From contig JABLUY010000090.1 in assembly GCA_013306675.1 (NCBI GenBank), positions 1 through 64,000 on the forward strand: 64,000 nucleotides of DNA, in the 5' to 3' direction. The DNA is from Thraustochytrium sp. TN22 (taxonomy: Eukaryota; Sar; Bigyra; Thraustochytrida; Thraustochytriidae). The notes beneath the pieces were generated by a model. That model made no database searches and was not told the origin of the DNA. It saw nothing but the letters and a program-made list of their open reading frames with translations. The position numbers and the translations under genes are program-made. This document shows positions 9,023 to 19,776 of the stretch, piece after piece; the stretch's first letter is position 1, and every line of letters starts with the position of its first letter.

Positions 9023-12000
9023 CTAGAAGGATACAACATTCAGGAAAGCGGCGCGCGCCTCCGTTTGCACAGACAGGTCAGAGGAGTGCTGGGCTGCCTG
9101 AATTAGCTTGCGAGCATGGACGAAGTCGCTCAGAACGGGGCCCTCTGCGGGCCGAGGGGCCGCGGAAAGCTTTGCGAGCGCCGCACAGGCGAAGAGTTGC
9201 ACGCCACGATGGCCCTCGTGCGCACGCATGGCCGAGAGAACATCAAGCACTGCGCGGTGCTCATCGACGAGGACGGAGGCGATGTCTGCGTCCGTCGCGA
9301 GGCCGCGGAGGGCAATGCATCCGTTCGCTTGAACACCGGCGTTGCTCGTGTGCGTGCGCATGGCCTTGAGGATGGCAGCGCCAGCCTCAACTCCGTGGCC
9401 GATCTGAGCGGAGCTTCTCGAGTCCCGGGCGACGCTTGCGATTGCCCTGCACGCGCTGTTCTGAACGTCGATGTCGGCTTCGTGCGCGCGCATGGCCGCA
9501 AGTATGGCAGGGATGGCCTGAAGCTCCTGAAATAGTGGCGCCGGGTCGGGAAGGTGAATGGCGAGGCTTGTCAGAGCATCACACGCGGCCGCCTGGACCA
9601 CCGCGACGGGTGCATGCTCACGCATGGCCGTGAGAACGTCGCTGCCGGCGTGGAGCTCAAAGGCCAAAACCTTGGCGCTGCGAGCGTCGCCGGCGAGAGC
9701 GCGCAGCGCGGCGCAGGCCTTGGCCTGGACATTGATGTTGCCAACATACTTGCGCATGGCCGCAAGAATTACCGGGCCGGCTTGAAGCTCGTGAACGAGG
9801 GTCTCGACGGCCAGGGCACCAAAGCCTGCGAGGATGTCGCATGCACGTGCTTGGATGCGGAAGTTTGCGGCCTGGCCACGCATGGCTGCGAGAACGCCAT
9901 CGCCCGCCTTGAGGTCCTCGGCGAAAATCTCGGCGGTGCGTGCGTCCCTGACCAGGGTCTGCAAAGCGAGGCATGCGCTCGACTGCACCGCGGTGCTGGT
10001 TGGGTGCTCGCGCATGCCCGCAAGGACGTCGGCCCCAGCACGTAGCTCCTGGCCGAGGAGGACCTTGTTGCGGGCGGATTTGGCGAGACGCTTGATGGCT
10101 AGAGAGCCATTAATCTGCACGACGGCGACCGAGAGGTGAATGCGCATCGCCGTGACAACATGCAATCCAGCGTGCAGCTCCTGCGCGAGGATGTTCTGGT
10201 TCTGGCTGCTCTTGCATAGTTCGGCGATAGCGCTGAGGGCGCTCGCTTGGGTGGCGCTAGCAAGCAAATGGGAGCGCATGGCGTTGAGGACGTGGCGGCC
10301 TGCACTCACGGGTTCTTGGCCCAGAGCATCGGCGCTGCTGGCGTGGCCAGCAAGCGCAGAGAGCGCGAGGCATGCCATGGCTTGCACCTCCCAGTCCTCT
10401 AGAGCATTCTCCATCGTCTTGACAATATCAGAGGCGGCGCCCATCTTCATGAGAATGTCGGCGTTGCTTTCCTCGGCGCCAGCAAGACTGCAGATTGTGT
10501 CGCAGGCCTTGATCTGCACTGCTCGGTCCCGTGGGAGGCTGCGCATGGCCTCGAGGATGTAGGCGCCCGCCCGCACCTCTTGTTCCAGCTTCTCCGAGTC
10601 CAAGGCGGCAAATTCATCTTCCTCGTCAAGCGCCCACAGGGCGCCGCAGGCGTTCAGTTCGAGCTCGCGGGCACCAGGATGCGCGCGCAAGGCTTCGCGA
10701 AGGTCGTCGCCAACGCGAAGCTTGCGGCCGAGGAGGTTTCTGCCGGAGTCGTTGAAGGCGAGATTCCTGAGCGCACGCGAGGCGTGAGACTGGAGCTCCT
10801 CCTGGTCTCGATGAACGCGCATGGTCGCGATAATGGACACGGGCCCAGCTGGAAGGTCCTGGCAGATGGTCGCTCTGTTCAGCGGGTCGGCGGCGAGATT
10901 GGCGAGCGCGCGGCACGCCAGGCGCTGCAGCGTTTCGTTTTGGCGGTGGTCGCGCATCGCAACGAGGATGTCTGCGGCCGCCCCGAGGTCCTGGCCGACC
11001 GTCTTGGCGTTTTGCGGAAGCTTTGCGAGGGTGCCAAGGAGGCCGCAGGCTGGTATCTGGACGTCGACGTCGGCTCTGTGAGCGCGCATGGCCGCGATGG
11101 CGACACCGCCTGCGCGGAGCTCTTGGCCGAGGGTCTCGGCGAAGCCCTCGTCCTCGGAGAGCATGTCGAGGGCCTGGAGTGCCGGCCGCTGGAGCTTGGC
11201 GCTCTCGGGATAGTCGCAGAGCGCCTGGAGGAGATCGGGCGCAGCTTGGAGCTCTCGCGCGTACAGGGCCCGTTCCCCGGTCACCTGAAGGACGACCACG
11301 AAAGCCCCGCAGGCCATGTACTGCAGCAGGAGGTCCTTGCGATGGCGGCGCATCGTTGCGAGGACGTCGGCGCCGGCCCGCAGCTTCTCGCCAATGAGTG
11401 TCTTGCCGTCCTGCATGAGCGGTGCGATCATCAAAAGGAGGAAGCACGCCGCCGTGAGGAGCCTGGGCTCGCCAGGGAAGGTGCGCAAGGCCTTGACGGC
11501 GACCTCGCACGCGCGCAGCTTGCTCTGGGCGAGAACCTTGTGACTCTTTTCGTCGTTCCTGAGGAGCCGCGAGAGCGACTCCAAAGCGCACCGCTGAACG
11601 ACCATCGAGGTGGGGTGGTTGCGCGCGGCCGCGAGAATGTCAGCGCCCCCCGCGAGGCTTTGCCAAAAGGCGGCCTGCTTGGTGGGGTCCTTGACCTTTT
11701 TGTTGATGTTGATGAAAATGCTGCACGCCTGAGCCTGCAGCGGTTCCGAGTCGGGGTGGGTGCGCATGGCCACAAGGATATCGATTCCAGCCCGGAGGTC
11801 CAGCGCGAAGGCCTCTGCGTTGCCGGGGTCGTCGGAGAGGTTGAGGAGAGCGGACACCGCAGCGGCCTGCACGTCGAGATTGGCGCGATGGGCGCGCATG
11901 GCATTGAGGATCTCGGGCCCAATCAGCAGCTCCTGACCGAGGATCTCGTTGTTGCGAGGGTGATCGCTGCCGGTGAGGCTCTTGAGGAGCGTGCATGCGC

Positions 12001-13825
12001 TTGATTGGACCTCCGCTGCGGCTCGGTGGTCGCGCATGACGCGTATGACGTCGGGCCCGACGTTGACATTCTGCACGAGGTCGTCCGCGTGGCGCTCCGC
12101 CCTGGAGATGCCCAGGAGCATGTAGAGCCCTTGAAACTGCAGCTGAGACTCGGACCGGTGCGCGCGCATGGACTCGAGGACGTCGAGCCCATTTCGCATC
12201 TCCTTGATGACGAGCTCGGGGTCGCCGCGGGCGATGCTGTACTCATTGATGAGGAGGGCGCCCATGATCGCATTGGCGGCAATTTGCAAGTTGCACTGAC
12301 TCCTGTGGGCGCGCATGCTCTCCACAACGACCGGGCACGCCTGCTGCTTACGCACAAGGATGCTGCAGTCCTCAAGGTACATGGTCATGTTGGACAGCGC
12401 ATTGCATCCTGCATTCTGCACATGCACGCTGGCCGGGTGCGTGCGCATCGCCTCGAGCACGTTAGCGCCGGCCTTGAGGCCGTTGACGAGGAGCTGCGCG
12501 TTGCTCCTGGACTTTGCGAGGCTCGCGAGCGCAGTGCACGCGATGTACTGCACGTGTTCGCGCGGGAGATGCGCGCGCATGGACTTGACAATGATGGCGC
12601 AGCCCTGCTGCTTGCGCCCCACGCGTTCTGCAAAGTGCTCGTCGGCCGCGAGAGCGAGGATGTTGATGACGCGGCACCCATTGAACTGCACCTCGACGTG
12701 GTCCGCGTGCTCGCGCATGGCGCGCAGGACCTCGGCGCTGAACTGCATGTCGCTCGCGAGCATCTCTGCGTACCGCCGCTCCTGCGTGAGCGTGTAAAGC
12801 GTCATGCATGCGTGCATCTGCACCCCCTCCGCGCCGCGATGCCGACGCATGATCTCGAGAATCTCAGCGCCGGAACGCAGCTGCTCCACGAGCTTCTGGT
12901 TGAAATTCGCGTCCTTGTCTGCGATGTCGACCAGGGCGCGGAGGCCGTTGCACTGAAGCAGGACATCGTTGGGGAAGCGTCGCATCGCCGCGAGGATGGT
13001 AGCGCTCGTTCGTGGCTCTCGCGCGAGGGCCTTTGCGTTGCCGGCATTCGCAGCGAGTCCTGCCAGCGCAGTGGAAGCGTGGGATTGCACGTTCACGTTG
13101 CTTGCGTGGGCGGTCATGGCCGCGAGGATTTCCACGTCTGCATGCAGCTTCTTGATCATCCGTGCGTTCTCCTCGTTGTCGAAGGTGAGAGCACACAGCG
13201 CAGCGCAGCCCAGGCCCTGAAGCTCGTCGTTGCCTGGGCTTGCGCGCATCGCCTTTATTACCTGCGCGCTTGCGTTGGCCTCGACCAGGGCCGCCAGGCA
13301 GCGCTTCTCCGCGCTGGCGCCGAGCTGCCACAGGGCGGAGGTACCCTGGATCTGGATGCCGCCGTTGCGCGGGAACCTGCGCATGGCCTCGACGATGACG
13401 GCCGCTGACTCCAGGTGCTCGGCCAGGGCGTTGCCGTTGGGCGACTTTAGAGCGAGGGCGTTTAGTGCGGCACACGCGCAGAGCTGCATCTTCTCCTCGC
13501 CCGGGTGCAGCCGCATGGCCTCCACGACGTCGCCCACGGCCTCCAGCACGCGTTTCATGGCGATGGGGTTGCTCCCCTCGCCAACCAGCAGCTTGACCAG
13601 CGCATCGCACGCCTGCCGCAGCACCTCCGGGTCGCCGCGGTGCCTGCGCAAGGCCTCCACCAAGGCGACGCCGCCGCCCAGGTCCGCCAGGAGCTTGGTG
13701 CTCTCCGCGCTGCCCAGCTTGAGGCCCGCCAGCGTTCTGCAAGCCTCCAGCTGCACCTTGCCGTCGTCGGGCCGCTCGCGCATGCGCGCCACCGTCCTCT
13801 CGCCCGTCCGCAGCGACTCCGACAT
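9023..13825 (-). CDS. Giant armadillo-like repeat protein C (1600 aa)
   Basis: The frame opens with an ATG at 13825 and runs 1600 codons without a break. The protein is essentially one solenoid of about 36 repeats of roughly 44 residues, with the consensus [IV]LxAMRxHxxxxxVQxxACxALxxLAxxxxNAxxLxxELxAG. No other domain, signal peptide or membrane segment is visible. It is the upstream-most of three head-to-tail paralogues. The protein-binding solenoid role is known for the armadillo fold; the partner is unknown. A GCGCC pentamer repeat sits 10-45 bp upstream of the ATG. Confidence 0.9.
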   Translation of the reverse strand: MSESLRTGERTVARMRERPDDGKVQLEACRTLAGLKLGSAESTKLLADLGGGVALVEALRRHRGDPEVLRQACDALVKLLVGEGSNPIAMKRVLEAVGDVVEAMRLHPGEEKMQLCACAALNALALKSPNGNALAEHLESAAVIVEAMRRFPRNGGIQIQGTSALWQLGASAEKRCLAALVEANASAQVIKAMRASPGNDELQGLGCAALCALTFDNEENARMIKKLHADVEILAAMTAHASNVNVQSHASTALAGLAANAGNAKALAREPRTSATILAAMRRFPNDVLLQCNGLRALVDIADKDANFNQKLVEQLRSGAEILEIMRRHRGAEGVQMHACMTLYTLTQERRYAEMLASDMQFSAEVLRAMREHADHVEVQFNGCRVINILALAADEHFAERVGRKQQGCAIIVKSMRAHLPREHVQYIACTALASLAKSRSNAQLLVNGLKAGANVLEAMRTHPASVHVQNAGCNALSNMTMYLEDCSILVRKQQACPVVVESMRAHRSQCNLQIAANAIMGALLINEYSIARGDPELVIKEMRNGLDVLESMRAHRSESQLQFQGLYMLLGISRAERHADDLVQNVNVGPDVIRVMRDHRAAAEVQSSACTLLKSLTGSDHPRNNEILGQELLIGPEILNAMRAHRANLDVQAAAVSALLNLSDDPGNAEAFALDLRAGIDILVAMRTHPDSEPLQAQACSIFININKKVKDPTKQAAFWQSLAGGADILAAARNHPTSMVVQRCALESLSRLLRNDEKSHKVLAQSKLRACEVAVKALRTFPGEPRLLTAACFLLLMIAPLMQDGKTLIGEKLRAGADVLATMRRHRKDLLLQYMACGAFVVVLQVTGERALYARELQAAPDLLQALCDYPESAKLQRPALQALDMLSEDEGFAETLGQELRAGGVAIAAMRAHRADVDVQIPACGLLGTLAKLPQNAKTVGQDLGAAADILVAMRDHRQNETLQRLACRALANLAADPLNRATICQDLPAGPVSIIATMRVHRDQEELQSHASRALRNLAFNDSGRNLLGRKLRVGDDLREALRAHPGARELELNACGALWALDEEDEFAALDSEKLEQEVRAGAYILEAMRSLPRDRAVQIKACDTICSLAGAEESNADILMKMGAASDIVKTMENALEDWEVQAMACLALSALAGHASSADALGQEPVSAGRHVLNAMRSHLLASATQASALSAIAELCKSSQNQNILAQELHAGLHVVTAMRIHLSVAVVQINGSLAIKRLAKSARNKVLLGQELRAGADVLAGMREHPTSTAVQSSACLALQTLVRDARTAEIFAEDLKAGDGVLAAMRGQAANFRIQARACDILAGFGALAVETLVHELQAGPVILAAMRKYVGNINVQAKACAALRALAGDARSAKVLAFELHAGSDVLTAMREHAPVAVVQAAACDALTSLAIHLPDPAPLFQELQAIPAILAAMRAHEADIDVQNSACRAIASVARDSRSSAQIGHGVEAGAAILKAMRTHTSNAGVQANGCIALRGLATDADIASVLVDEHRAVLDVLSAMRAHEGHRGVQLFACAALAKLSAAPRPAEGPVLSDFVHARKLIQAAQHSSDLSVQTEARAAFLNVVSF

Positions 13826-13835
13826 CCTCGCCCTG

Positions 13836-13868
13836 CCGCGCCGCGCCGCGCCGCGCCGCGCCGCGCCG
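13836..13868. repeat. (CGCGC)n pentamer repeat upstream of armadillo gene C
   Basis: About six copies of a 5-bp GC-only unit, directly before the start codon at 13825 on the minus strand, probably in the 5' leader. Confidence 0.85.
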
Positions 13869-15484
13869 TCGCCGTCGTAGTGGAAATGGGTGTGGTGCCG
13901 GCCTCAGGCTGGCCGGGCCTGCAGTGGTAGTAGACTCAGAGAGTGAGTTAGATGCTCTTCATGTTCTTCCCGAGTTTCCAGCTGGCTGCCAGGGCCGAGA
14001 GTGAGAGCGCAGCGGACGCTGTCATCCACACGGCAACCAAGCATGGCAACAGCATACGTCGCCATGCTGCTTCACGGCCAATGTAATGTAAGTTACTGCC
14101 TCTGCTGGCTGCTGGTCATCTGAATCACCTGGTACTGTACTTTTGTCACTGTCAGAGAGATAGCTTGGAGCTGGCCAGGCGATGAAGGCTTGGCTCGAGC
14201 GCTCGATCGCAGGCGAACAGGCCGTGATAGCTCGGTCGCGCGCGAGCGAACCTTGGCCTCCAGTCGCGCGTCCTGCGGTTCGTTCGACTCGGACTCGGAC
14301 CACGCCGTCCAGTCGGCTGAGTCGGCGAAGCCCTACTGCTCGCCGTCTAACGGAATCGAGTCGATGCGAGCGCCGCGCTAGAGCGTTAGGCCACAGCACG
14401 GCTATCAAAATCAGCTCTTTGCGCTTACTTATTTTCGCCACTGGTTTTAACGGTGGACCGACCTGCGGCAGCTGGCTCGTGCTGGGTCGTGCATTGCTGT
14501 TGTTGTTACACTGTGGTGCTTGGCTATACCCGGGCCGTGACGGCGACTGACACAGCACAGCGCATGTGTGCGTGCGTTCATGTGCGTACGTTTTGCCCTT
14601 GATAAGGCGCGTTGAAGCGCGTTGAAGTTCACGAGACGCCGACCTCAACGTGACGGCGGCAGCCCGGGACTCGCACTCGGACAGTCGGAGTCGGAGACCC
14701 GGACCTTGCGACTCTTCTTGTCGATTTGATGTCGGTCGTGCGGCCCCGAGTGGCGTGGTGGCTCCGTGCGTGCACTGCACGGCTCTGTGGCTGCCTGTGG
14801 CTGCCTGTGGCTGGTAGTGGCAAGAGGCGGCAAGAGAGGATTCACCGCCTCCGTTTACGGCGCGCCGGAGGCACGGGCTGGCGCGCGATCCGTCTCGCGG
14901 CTGGACGACAACGGAGCGACACAAGACGGGCTACGAGCACGGCGTCTGGCGACGACTTGTCGAGCTCCCCGGCCACGATACCTCCTGACCTGCCAGACTC
15001 GGCAGAGGCCCCGATCCCGCCGCTCCGAGGCAGCACAGCTGGTTGGTAGCCCGGCACTGCAGCCTGGGGCCGGCAGCTCAGCCGCAGCTGGCCCTGGCTG
15101 GCCCGCTGCAACAGCTTTCGTCGAGCCCGCGCGAAGGAATGCTCTGCTGGCAGCCGGCCAGTCACGAGGCTCGAGCTCGACGCTCGCCACGGCCCACTCC
15201 AAGTCGGAGTCGTACGGCGAGCAAGACGAGCAAGACGACTGTGGAAGCTTGGACAAGGACGACCAGCGATGACGAGCCGAACTTCAACTTGAAGCAGGTA
15301 TAACCTACCGGCGTCCGGGTCGCCGCCTGTGCCGGTGCCGGCTGCGACGCGCTCCAAGTTGGCCGCTCAGCCTTGGCGCACGCCCACCTCTGACCGCCTG
15401 CGTGGGCCGCGCGCGGCGCCGCGTGCGGTGGCGACTCCGACGCTGTCAGCTCGATCCATCCTTCTTGTGCACTCGCCTGATCGC

Positions 15485-15523
15485 ATCATGATCATGATCC
15501 ATGGCCATGGCCAGCTGGCCATG
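15485..15523. repeat. Two adjacent perfect palindromes
   Basis: ATCATGATCATGAT at 15485-15498 and the 18-bp CATGGCCAGCTGGCCATG at 15506-15523 are each equal to their own reverse complement, seven bases apart. They lie in gene-free DNA; no function can be assigned. Confidence 0.85.
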
Positions 15524-16328
15524 CCGCCAGCTGGCGGAGGTTTGCAGGTTTGAGAATGAACGAGACGACCTAGCTGGGCCTGGTGATGGCTGGCAGGCCG
15601 CGCTGCGCCGGGCTGGCGAACAATTTGAATTTGAATTTGACTGGGAATCAAGGCTTCATTCAAGCAACCAAGCAAGTTGGTCCGGGCGCGCAGACCGCAA
15701 TCGTCCTTGTCGGGGTGTCGGGGAAGCCCCGTCTTTCCAGCCAAGAGCGAAGCCAAAAGCCAAAGCCAAAGCACGATTCGTTCCGTCGTGCTGCAACCGC
15801 GGCAGCAAGGCTTGGCCTGCCGCCTGCCTGCCTGCCAGTGGCTGCCAGAGGGCTGCCTGGCAGGCTCGTTCGCCGCGCGGCCCGCCCGCTCAGCTCAGCT
15901 CGCTCGCTCGCTCGCTCGCTCTAGTTCAGGTTGGCTCCTTCGCCGTGACGGTCGCCGTGCTGCGCCGGCCGGTCCTCGGCACGGTCCCGCCGGCGCGGCA
16001 CCACCTCTCGGAGCTTGCGCCTCGAAGGCCCGAAGCGCCCAGCGCCGCCGCACCGCACGCGCCGCCCGCCAAGGCCGCACGCAGGCAGGCAGGCAGCCAG
16101 CCAGCCAGAGTCTGCAGTGCCATCACCACTGCTAGGCCAGTCCAGGCGCGCCAGGCACGGCACACCAGGCAGGCACACCAGGCACGCTGGGCACGCTGGT
16201 GCTCACGATCAATCTCAGGCTGGCTGCCAAATTCTGCCCATCGCCTCTCTGGTCTTCGGACAGAGTCTGGAGCCTCCTCTCCGCCGGTAGCGGCAGCTCC
16301 GCCTTCTCGCGCACCGCGGCTTCTTCCA

Positions 16329-16372
16329 CGCGGGCCAGGCCGGGCAGCCACGCGGGCCAGGCCGGGCAGCCA
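16329..16372. repeat. 22-bp perfect direct tandem duplication
   Basis: Two identical GC-only 22-bp copies lie side by side at 16329-16350 and 16351-16372. Confidence 0.9.
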
Positions 16373-16991
16373 GGCGCTGAGGCGCGGTGACAGCGCGCCG
16401 CAGCCCGCTCGCTTTGCGCGGTTTGCGGTGCAGCGCCAGTGCCTGGCCAGACCGTGACAGCAGCCAACCTCCAGCTGCGAGCGGGCTCCGTAGCTCGTTG
16501 CTGCCGGCCGAGCGGCGGCTCCTCCACTGGTGGCAGGTCCGGTGCGGAGGGGCGGCGCAACGCATGGGCGAGGCGACCCAGAGTCCGAGGGCAGTTCATT
16601 TGCTCGTCTCGTGGGCCTCGCGCGGCCCCGGCCCGTCCCGGCCGTGCTGTGGCCGCCGAGGCACCCACCCACGCACCCTGGCACCTCTGCCGGCGCTGCT
16701 CGCCCGTCAGCGCGGCGCTGGTCACGCGCCGCTGGCCGCCACGCAGCGCCGCCGCAGCGCCGTAGTGGTGGTGGTGCAGTAGTGCGGGCAGCTCGACTCG
16801 CCGACCCAATAAAGTTTACAACCCTCAAGTCGTCGTCGGAAGCTCAGGCTGCTGGGAAGGGCCTGCGAGGACCCGCTCGCACAGCGGCGCGGCGGCGGCC
16901 GTCATTCGCCAAAAGGGCGGCCAGCCCGCGGCGCGGCGGCGCGGCGGGCGGGGCACGCCAGTCGCGCAACCCCAGCGCCGTGGCGCACAGC

Positions 16992-17026
16992 CCGCTCGCT
17001 CGCTCGCTCGCTCGCTCGCTCGCTCG
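16992..17026. repeat. (CGCT)n tetranucleotide repeat
   Basis: About eight copies of a 4-bp unit, roughly 120 bp upstream of the start codon at 17143. The same or complementary tetramer appears upstream of other genes in this window. Confidence 0.9.
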
Positions 17027-17142
17027 GCACGTTTCACTGGGCGCTGCGCTTGGACGACTGTGTCTGACCTCGTCGTAGAGGCAGAGGTGGCGTACGAGCA
17101 CAGCGGCGCCGAGGACCGCGGTGGCGCCGCAGGCGCCGGGCC

Positions 17143-19776
17143 ATGGCCTGGGAGCCACGCGGCTTGCCCTCGCAGCAGCCAGCCCTGCAGCAACAGCAAC
17201 AGCAGTCGTCCAACCAAGAAGCAGACCAGCACCGGCATCGGCACCAGCAGGACGGCAAGCCCGCCGCGCTCGCCAGCCGTCAAGACGAGCCCCTCCAGCA
17301 GCAGCAGCAGAGGTTAACCTCGGAGCATAAGCTGGACGGAGACGCAGATGCTCCGTACGGCGGGTACGCGCCGCGAGATGACGGCGCACAGGCCCAAGAA
17401 CCGTATTACTCGTCCTCGAGTTCAGGGCCACCAGTTTCAACACTGCCGCCGCCACCGTCACAAGTGCCGCCCTTTCTGCCCCCGCCGCAGCATCAACCCA
17501 CGCTGTACTCCACAATATACGCGTCGCGACACCTGGACGAGCAGCAGTACCAGGAGGCCATGAGTCAGCAGCAGCTCTTCCAGCAACACGTGCAGGCGCA
17601 GCAGCACATGCAGCACGTGCAGCACGTGCAGGAAATGGAGCTGCAGCAGCGAATGCAGCAGCGCGGGCACCATATGGGCGCAGCGCACATGCACGCGATG
17701 CAGCAGGGGCTCGCTGGCTACCAGACGGGCGAGGTGCAAGCGCTGGAGGAGTCTGATATCGACATGCTTGAGGCTGCCTTCAGCGAGAGCGGCTATTACA
17801 GTGGCGCCGGCAGCGCAGGTCGCGCGCCAGCACCTCCAGTCCGTGTGCCGCCACCGCCGCCGGTGGTGGGTAAGGGCATGCCATCCGCCGCCCCGAGCTC
17901 CGGTGTGTCTGCGGCGCCGGTGCCGCTGGTGTCGCACGCATCGTCTTCGTCATCGTCATCGTCATCTTCTTCCTCGTCCTCGTCCTCGTCGTCCTCGTTG
18001 TCGGCTTCGTCGTCTTCTGCGCCACCCGTTGCACTGCCTGCAGCACCTACCTCGCCGTCAGCACCGCCCCGGGACGCTACGGAGACAGAGGCTGCCGGGC
18101 CTGAGATCGAGCCGCACATGTGGGAGCGCGTCCCGAACAAGTACTGCCCAAGCGGCGAGAACAGCTCGCTGGATATCTTCATGAAACACTGCGTGTCATT
18201 TCAGCATCGCCTCACGCAGGAGGTGCGCGTGGACGCGCACGATGTCCTGAGTCGCGCGTGCTTTGAGGAGTGGCTGCACACGCGGCAGGGGCAGCTCAAG
18301 AAGCCGGAAGAGTCCTTTCGCAAGACTGTGACTGCGCATTGCACCGGGACGGACGGGCGCAAACCTTTCTCGCGCGTCGTGGAGGCGGCGGTGCTCCGTG
18401 AGCTGCGCAAGCAGCAGGTCTGGAACTGCTTCGAGGGCCGCCTTACATCGCGCGGCGACCCGGTGAACATCGGGCGCCAAGGCTTTCGCGGCAACGGCTT
18501 CCACGAAGACCTGGCGCTCCCACCACAGGAGCGCAAAAACAAGCGTGGCAGCGCAAGTCATAGTGGCCCGGGCAGTGACAAGGGGGGCGCACGGGCCAAG
18601 GCTTCACGCTCGGGCATCAAGGCGGAACCCCTCGCCCGCGCCGCATCCTCCTCGCCAACGCTGGCGGGGGGCGCAACCGGCGCGGATGGCCGCAAGCGCG
18701 GCGTCAAGTCCAAGAGCAGCTCCTCGCTGTCGCTGGCGTCGTCCGCGTCGCCGCCGGCTTCGCCGCCTCCGCCGTCGCCGCGTCTGGTCACGTCTGGCTC
18801 GCAGCCGAGCGTGTCGGACCTGCTGAGACCCGTGTCCCGCGGCGCGTCCGAATCCGGGTCAGGGGCTGGCGCGAGGCCCGCGTCCGCCTTGCATGCAAAG
18901 GCGCAGGCGCGTGGCGCCGACAGCCCGGCTGCGTCCTCTTTCTCCTCGGTGGATGAGCCGCGGCGCAAGCGCGCGCAACCGGAGCCGGCGTCCGCTCGGG
19001 ATGGCGCGCACTCGGACCCGGAGCGCATCAGGGAAATGACGCGCGCGAACCGGGCCGAGTGGGGTCGCAACCCGGCACTGATTGCCATGGCCATGCAGAG
19101 AATGGGCATGACGCTGGGCGAGCTCTTCCGTGACCCACTCGAGGACGAGGAGCCCACCATCGACAATGCGCTGGCCATCTTGCAGCCGAACACGGAGCCG
19201 CGCACACTGCGCGCCGCGGGTCTCACCGTGCTCACCAAGTACTTTCGCCCGCACCACTTCCTCAGCCTGCTCAGCGTCACTAGCGTTGCCAACATCGATT
19301 CGCGCGTCTTCGATGAGAGGGTGATCTCCATCCCGGCCACGTTGCAGGACCCGCGCTTCCACCCCGACTTCCTCTTGCCCCGTGACGGCCTCGTGCCGGG
19401 CATCCCGTGCGGTTGCAACGTCTTTTGCCTCAACACCTTCATTTACATCAGCTCTGACGAGGTCGCGCAGTCCATCCTCGGCGGTACGGTCTGCGGCACG
19501 CTGCCCTTCCACTATCTGCACCCCTTGCAGTTTTGGCAGGTCGTCATTCACGTCATCCCGCGCGTCATGGAGCGCGGCGAGCTGGTCTGGCAGTCCTTCG
19601 GCCATGACTTTGACGGGAAGGTCCTCGTCACCCGCAACAAGTATGTGGTCGTTGGCGACACCATCGAGACGCGCTTCCAGAATGTCACGCACCTCTATCC
19701 TGACATCATGCAGCTGCCCAGCCTCGATGAGGTCGTCGATGCCCATCATCAGGAACGCCTGCTCGAAGAAGCCTAA
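17143..19776 (+). CDS. Gln- and Ser-rich protein of unknown function (877 aa)
   Basis: The start chosen is the ATG at 17143 (context GGGCCATGG). The N-terminal 200 residues are rich in Gln, His and Met, with QQQQQ runs. Near residues 265-300 an almost uninterrupted run of more than 20 Ser is encoded by mixed TCG/TCA/TCT/TCC codons, followed by Pro/Ala-rich linker. Two conserved-looking globular parts follow. One, about residues 325-460, contains VPNKYCPSGENSSLDIF and FSRVVEAAVLRELRKQQVW. The other, about residues 620-877, contains RNPALIAMAMQRMGMTLGEL and PCGCNVFCLNTFIYISSDEV. I do not recognise either. Low-complexity Gln/Ser composition with basic patches would fit a nuclear regulator, but this is only a guess. 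Confidence 0.75.
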   Translation: MAWEPRGLPSQQPALQQQQQQSSNQEADQHRHRHQQDGKPAALASRQDEPLQQQQQRLTSEHKLDGDADAPYGGYAPRDDGAQAQEPYYSSSSSGPPVSTLPPPPSQVPPFLPPPQHQPTLYSTIYASRHLDEQQYQEAMSQQQLFQQHVQAQQHMQHVQHVQEMELQQRMQQRGHHMGAAHMHAMQQGLAGYQTGEVQALEESDIDMLEAAFSESGYYSGAGSAGRAPAPPVRVPPPPPVVGKGMPSAAPSSGVSAAPVPLVSHASSSSSSSSSSSSSSSSSSSLSASSSSAPPVALPAAPTSPSAPPRDATETEAAGPEIEPHMWERVPNKYCPSGENSSLDIFMKHCVSFQHRLTQEVRVDAHDVLSRACFEEWLHTRQGQLKKPEESFRKTVTAHCTGTDGRKPFSRVVEAAVLRELRKQQVWNCFEGRLTSRGDPVNIGRQGFRGNGFHEDLALPPQERKNKRGSASHSGPGSDKGGARAKASRSGIKAEPLARAASSSPTLAGGATGADGRKRGVKSKSSSSLSLASSASPPASPPPPSPRLVTSGSQPSVSDLLRPVSRGASESGSGAGARPASALHAKAQARGADSPAASSFSSVDEPRRKRAQPEPASARDGAHSDPERIREMTRANRAEWGRNPALIAMAMQRMGMTLGELFRDPLEDEEPTIDNALAILQPNTEPRTLRAAGLTVLTKYFRPHHFLSLLSVTSVANIDSRVFDERVISIPATLQDPRFHPDFLLPRDGLVPGIPCGCNVFCLNTFIYISSDEVAQSILGGTVCGTLPFHYLHPLQFWQVVIHVIPRVMERGELVWQSFGHDFDGKVLVTRNKYVVVGDTIETRFQNVTHLYPDIMQLPSLDEVVDAHHQERLLEEA

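Larger units (their letters stand above)
13826..17142. other. Gene-free GC-rich region
   Basis: No gene could be supported in 3.3 kb. The open frames present are Arg/Ala/Pro-rich, overlap in several frames and match no family I recognise. The region holds many short repeats, including a perfect 22-bp tandem duplication (16329-16372), CTCG tracts (15898-15921, 16992-17026), and two adjacent palindromes (15485-15523). It separates two divergently transcribed genes, so both promoters should lie within it. Confidence 0.6.

Noticed and set aside
8390-9369. Three overlapping plus-strand frames encoding a periodic peptide
   Set aside because: All three frames read the 56-bp array, which lacks stop codons in every frame. 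The shared peptide is a repeat artefact, and the ends run antisense into armadillo gene C.
14022-14924. 300-codon minus-strand open frame
   Set aside because: Composition is that of GC-rich noncoding DNA, no domain is visible, and it overlaps other open frames in the same stretch.
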